From Climacium dendroides (lineage: Eukaryota; Streptophyta; Bryopsida; Hypnales; Climaciaceae): DNA of 64,000 nt. Numbering within the stretch: position 1 is the first letter of the stretch; every line of letters starts with the position of its first letter. The notes below the pieces were generated by a model that saw only the letters and a program-made list of their open reading frames with translations, did no database searches and had not been told where the DNA came from. The DNA lies in NCBI GenBank assembly GCA_950106755.1, contig OX467091.1:10247538-10311537 (forward strand), read 5' to 3'. Shown piece after piece: positions 59,164-64,000 of this stretch. A program made the position numbers and the translations under genes.

Positions 59164-62100
59164 TTAGTCTTGGGTAAGGCTTGTGTGGATTTTCCATATG
59201 TGAAATCCATAACCCAAACGCACAAGGACGAGCTCTAAAAGCATGTGGACGAAGCTGAAGAACCGCACTTTGGATCCCGGAATCTCAGCCCAAGTGATAG
59301 ATACTTCCGAAACGGGTATCTGCAATCTCTTGCAGAGAAAGACCAACTCAACATCGAAGCACCATCTGCCACAAGGAGATATTATTAACACCTGCGATTC
59401 CGTACCCATGATCACACTGACAAGCAGCTAATCGCAAGCATCTCTACCCCAAATGGAAATGTAACACGTCTTTCAATATATCCTTAGAAAAATCTTTAGA
59501 ATAACCTTCAGTGATTGAAAAATTAAAAACTCTACTTGACAATCTTAGAATGTAATTAATCATGTATCCACGTATCACAAGACAAGAGAAGAAATTTTAG
59601 ACTTGGAAGAATGGGTCCCAGCATGCAACTATTACTTTCAAACACATTTCTCATATTCATTGGACACTAGGACTTTCTGTGTTTTTGAACCATTGGTTAG
59701 CCTCTCCCCTTGGGGTGGAGACAACAAATAACTGGAACTTGAAGGTAGTAAAAAACTACCTTTTCAGACGAAGATTGGAGAATAGTTGTCGCGCTGCTGA
59801 TCGAGTGAACATCTTGAATCCACACTGTCACATCACAATTCCAGTCAAAAAATCAATATATGATATGATAACGCTGGATAATACCCAATTGCAATATGAC
59901 TGTTGGACCTAGAAAAGCATCTCTGGATGAATTCTAAATAAGGCTTGATGAATGACAAACATGGCAACCTCTGGACGATAAAATTCCAAATAAAGAGAGG
60001 TTGTATGAGCTGTGGATGAAATGATATAGCAACCATTTAAACCGCGTAACTAAACTAAATAGTTTAGAAAGTCCAGTAAAGAAACTGATATGGAGAAATA
60101 AATTATAATAACATCCAAAACATATATTAACAGTTCAAAAATTATACGGCATGGTTTCTTCTTCCTAATGATATACTTTGCTACCTTCCGTAAAACCTGC
60201 TAAATGATTCATTTCATTTCCTGTAGGTATGGAAGCAGCCCCTCTTGGCCATTTAGGCACTTAGGGATTAATCTCTAACCTGCGAGTGTCCAAGCTAAAA
60301 ATAGATAATTCACTTTGGAAGCTACTATTTAAAACAAAACAACTTTCAGAACATATTATTATTGTTGATAAAATGTAGACATGGTTGCCTTTTTCTATTG
60401 ATACGTCTGGTTGCCTTCCTTGAAGATCCAAAATGATTAATTTCAAGATTTAAAAGGGGCCAATTTAGGGTTGACATAACAAATAAACTCATTAGTCAGC
60501 CCAACTTCTTTAGCCTCAAGAGTTCAACGATTAATAAATATCAAGTTACAAGAAAAGAGTGTCCTGCAAAGGGTTCAGACCTGAGTATCTCTGATTCCGG
60601 GACCAGCAACGAGAAGCACGCAGAGGTGAAAAGCCTTCATCAGGAAATTTCGATACCACTTGCGCTTCACATCAGAGAAGACCGGAAGACACATTTAGCT
60701 TCCTAGCAAGTGTGGATTAGTTTATAACTTCTATAGTAATGGAGAAATAACAACGTAGGGAAAAAACGCAATTTCAGAGACATAGGCATCAGGGACATAA
60801 TCCTGGCAGCCAACCTTGCCTCTGACGGTTAAGACAAAAGGGGCCTAACTGCTGTATAGAATACGACTCTCTTTGAAGGTGGGGGATATTCAACTTACTG
60901 TGGCCAGGGCATGTTTTTCAAGGTGGGCACGGGAACCAAAGGCAACTGCAGAAACACTCCCAACATCAATCTTAGGAGTTGAATTTTGTATTGATGAAGC
61001 TTGTTGACCTCGCTGCACGCTCTGCAGTATCTGCGTCACAATTTCAAACAACAAAAGATCTTACAAAAAGTATTTACAACAAGAGATGGTGTGCCACCCC
61101 TCTTTTGACCTCCACTTGGAACATAGGCAACAAATAAAATTGAAGATATATGCTAAGAGGACAAAAAGCAACCAATACAAAACAACAAGATCAAATAGAG
61201 CAGAGACGCTCGAAAAACTCTTGGCCCTAATTTTATTGCCTGGACTCCAGTTTGGGGAAAGCCAACCATAATTGGTTGCATGCAACTATGAGCTTTTGTC
61301 ATTCCCCCAAAACACAAAAGTTGAGGAAGAATTTAAGTACGATCTAGAAAAAGAAGTGGCATGCGCTCAAAGAGGGGTGCACATCGTTACTAGTTCGATA
61401 GCTCTAAGCCCTCGCAAGTATTTGAAATTTTGACCTATGGGAGTACCTATAATGGCTATAAGATGGATGGATATAATCCGACTAGCTAAGTGAAAGACAT
61501 GTCCATAGGGAGAAAGTTTTGAACATGAACCTAGTTGAATCGTGGCATTCACAGTCAGTGCTGCAACAGACACAAGACTAATTCTTGACTTTCCACACAC
61601 AGCAATGTAAGCATTAAACAAAACCACAGTGGAAACTCACTTGAGCTTCGAGCTTCTCAAGATCGGTTATCCTGCTAGCCCCGTCAGCGTCCAACATGAG
61701 AAGTAATTGTCCTCTCGAGCACAGCATTCCCTGAATTGCACAAATGAAAGAAAATAAAGGTGAATTAGTGTACTCCATTTTATACTTTCAAATTTCAAAT
61801 TTCGAATGATAAAATAACAAGACGCATTCAATAGAAAATCAACACAATCCAATAAAGTTTTTGAAACCCCATCTCTTACTTAATAGAATATCAACGACCA
61901 AATACCAATATATTTAACAGATATTCTTGAAAGTACACCCTATTATTAGTTAGAGCATTCTCCTGACTTTTGATATATAAACCTCCTTTTCTATCACCCT
62001 CATATTCTCTTAGACGTACATCAAAACTGCATGTATGAGCAATTGCTTAAATTGAGGGGAACAATATTCCTCTACTATGTTCATTAAGGGTAACTTGAGC

Positions 62101-63808
62101 AAAATTTCGCAATGAATTTGTGAGCCTATAATCTGTCACCCACTCCACTTCCTTACCCCCAAAATCCACAGCACAGCATTAAAACACTCTATTTCAAGAC
62201 ACACAGCAACATGCTCGCACAAAACACTACCTTTCGGACGGCAGCTCCCTTGCCCTGATTAAAACCCTGCTTCAAGATGCGGATCACATCCAGACCATAC
62301 TTTTTTACGTACTCAAAACCGATCTTCGTTGTGTTGTCTTTGCTTCCATCGTCCACTATAATAACCTACAACCGTCCCCCAAATTTCGTCTGCACTGTCA
62401 AGCATAAAAGCCTTTACCCTTACAATCTCCTATCATACTCAGAGTACCCCCCAATAAGTGTCGTACTTCACAGCTTTATCAAATATGAAGACACGATTTC
62501 CACAACGTTTATATTCATTACTAAAATGAAAAAGGGAAGCAATTATCACCTCATATGTGAAGGACTTGTCTTTCTTTACACGGTCTTGAAGGTAACTGCA
62601 AACCAAGAATAAAACCCAAACTGAGGATGGAACACTGGCTCGCGCACAACAAACCATGGTTCTCATAGAGCTATAAGCGCAATGAACCAGTGCATTGCAA
62701 ACCCACACTGAATGAACTATAATCAACTATTAGCTTCCAAAGTGGAAATTTCCATTTGTAGATTGGCCATGTAGGGGAAAAAAGAGATGAAATGACACTG
62801 GCTGTTGTTTCAAGCCCTACTCTAGTAAACAGACATTTGCATACACTCTCTGAATAGTTTCCCTGGTTCCTTACCTGAAAGTTTCGTCAAGGGTGCTACG
62901 AATTCTATCCTGCTCATTGTAAGCGGGCATGATCAATGACAGGTACTTGCTTGCTGGATCAAACACCGATGGAAATTGTACCTGCAGGGAAGAATTCACC
63001 ACGAGATGTCTGAAACCGTCAGGAAGAGAAATACAAACATTTAACCCGTTGTTCCCAAATGGCCAAAAGTGGTCGCGTCCATATCTATAGGTGTTGAAAT
63101 AAACCATTCGGGAAGCTTAAAGGAAGGTAATAAAATAAACCAATAGAATGAAGGAGTCATATACTACAGTTTTGAACGATTGATATATGCATGGCAATCA
63201 CCAAATATCGACTTCCAAAGTGGACTATTCAACTATAAAAATAAATTGAGGCACTTCGGGGTTAATTGTAGCGGTAGTCTACTTGAAAGGCAGAGCATTT
63301 GCCAAAGCTCTCAACATATAATTCCTTCTGAGACGATGGATCATAAATCATCTAACTCACCCGTTCAAACGACGATGGATCTTCCATACAAGGAATCGCT
63401 CCGTAGTTGCTGAAAGCAAACAATGCAAGGGTATAAGCGTCATCAAATTGGCAATTCCACACCATACCAACTTCACCGGCACAGGGGAAGGATTTTGGCG
63501 CTTCCATACCAACAATGAAGCTCATCAATCAGGCAGCGAAATTCAAATTTCTTGCTAGCCTTGTGAGAAAATTTCCATGCGCCCCCTATGAATTCTAACA
63601 AGAATCCTCCTTGACGTGGATAATCGATGAGGGATTGACGAAGTGATTGCTTCCCACAGCCATTGATTGCTAGCCTCCCTTACATCAAAAGAAAAAACAG
63701 AAAAACACAAAATTAGAAGCCAAGAGGTCAGCAGTACCTGGCGCCGAGCTCCAGCTCGTGCAACCAATCCACGACATAGCTCAACAGCCAGATCCCCACT
63801 GCTACGAC
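59164..63808 (-). CDS. ALG5: Dolichyl-phosphate beta-glucosyltransferase (ALG5), first exon not resolved
   Basis: Ten minus-strand exons join in phase: 63808-63738, 63409-63361, 62981-62875, 62595-62550, 62365-62231, 61730-61641, 61030-60899, 60664-60581, 59824-59760 and 59365-59164, giving 326 residues. The start has part of a membrane anchor (VVAVGIWLLSYVVDWLH). The GT2 catalytic domain follows: LSLIMPAYNEQDRI, VIIVDDGSKDNT (nucleotide-binding Asp pair), GKGAAVRKG, LLLMLDADGASRI (DAD metal/UDP site), AFGSRAHLEKHALAT, RKWYRNFLMKAFH, AGPGIRDTQCGFKMFTR, RWCFDVELVFLCKR and EIPGSKV. These are the ALG5 blocks in order. ALG5 makes dolichyl-phosphate-glucose from UDP-glucose on the ER membrane for N-glycan assembly. 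About ten N-terminal residues with the start codon are missing; no in-phase ATG was found between 63809 and 64000, so exon 1 may lie beyond the window. Confidence 0.93.
60100..60460 (-). repeat. Diverged tandem duplication in an ALG5 intron
   Basis: About 60115-60215 and 60345-60445 share 'aacatat(a)tta', 'catggtt(t/g)c', 'attgata..' / 'atgata..', 'gcyaccttcc' / 'ttgccttcc' and 'aaatgatt(c/a)atttca'. Both lie in the intron between the RKWYR and CGFKMF exons. The copies are diverged and the borders approximate. Confidence 0.5.
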
Positions 63809-64000
63809 CTGCAAACCATACAAAACTTTGAGCAGGACATCCACACCAATGAACAGGGAGATTCGGCAACTAGTCGCGGATAAACCAGCTCATTTCCCAA
63901 ATTGTCGATCCTAAATCCTAAATCAAAACCCACAAATTCTCAAGCTATGTTTCCAAAAAAAAATATTCCAAGAAAATGTGAAATGAGCAGCCAACGAAAT
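63809..64000 (-). other. Upstream intron or leader of ALG5
   Basis: A good acceptor (tatggtttgcag on the minus strand) ends at 63809. Candidate ATGs here (for example at about 63892) do not splice in phase with the first recognised exon using any donor I could see. Confidence 0.4.

Overview
The window is nuclear DNA from a land plant. Seven spliced or plant-type protein genes with canonical GT-AG introns sit in long AT-rich stretches filled with decayed transposons. The gene CFAP65 encodes a central-pair/axoneme protein and is kept only by organisms with motile cilia, so the plant should make swimming sperm. That points to a bryophyte (a moss is my first guess), lycophyte or fern, and argues against a flowering plant. 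The plant-type complex I subunit and the Copia element with a tRNA-Met-like primer site agree. I cannot name the species.

Layout. (1) 1-7 kb: a NUDCD2-type NudC/CS-domain gene (2558-4043, +), then a terminal-inverted-repeat element (4454-5272) and a foldback repeat (6380-6795). (2) 7-12.4 kb: an 11-exon plastid-type alpha/beta hydrolase (7907-12424, +) with a duplicated leader. (3) 12.4-19 kb: AT-rich repeats holding a broken MAK/MOK-like kinase copy. (4) 19-23 kb: a complex I B15/NDUFB4-type subunit (19059-20666, +) and intronless PIGH (22439-22975, +). (5) 23-33.8 kb: a CACTA-type miniature element, dispersed repeats, an RlmH-type pseudogene and a 40-bp minisatellite. (6) 33.8-36.4 kb: a CHTOP/FoP-domain RGG protein gene (-). 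(7) 37-46 kb: a transposon graveyard containing a Helitron helicase remnant split by a 740-bp near-perfect hairpin, a pogo-like DDE transposase pseudogene, and a decayed Ty1/Copia element with both LTRs. (8) 50.2-58.4 kb: CFAP65 (10 exons, +), convergent with ALG5 (59164 to beyond 63808, -).

The genes are housekeeping or cilia genes and do not form a cluster or pathway. PIGH and ALG5 both act at the ER membrane (GPI-anchor start and dolichyl-phosphate-glucose supply), but nothing suggests this is more than chance. I rebuilt exon structures by eye from conserved protein sequence, reading-phase continuity and GT-AG borders. UTR ends and promoters were not resolved. I found no CRISPR array, operon or new defence-like system. 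The most unusual structures are the long hairpin inside the Helitron helicase, the expressed-gene fragments stranded among repeats, and local tandem duplications in the non-coding parts of three different genes.
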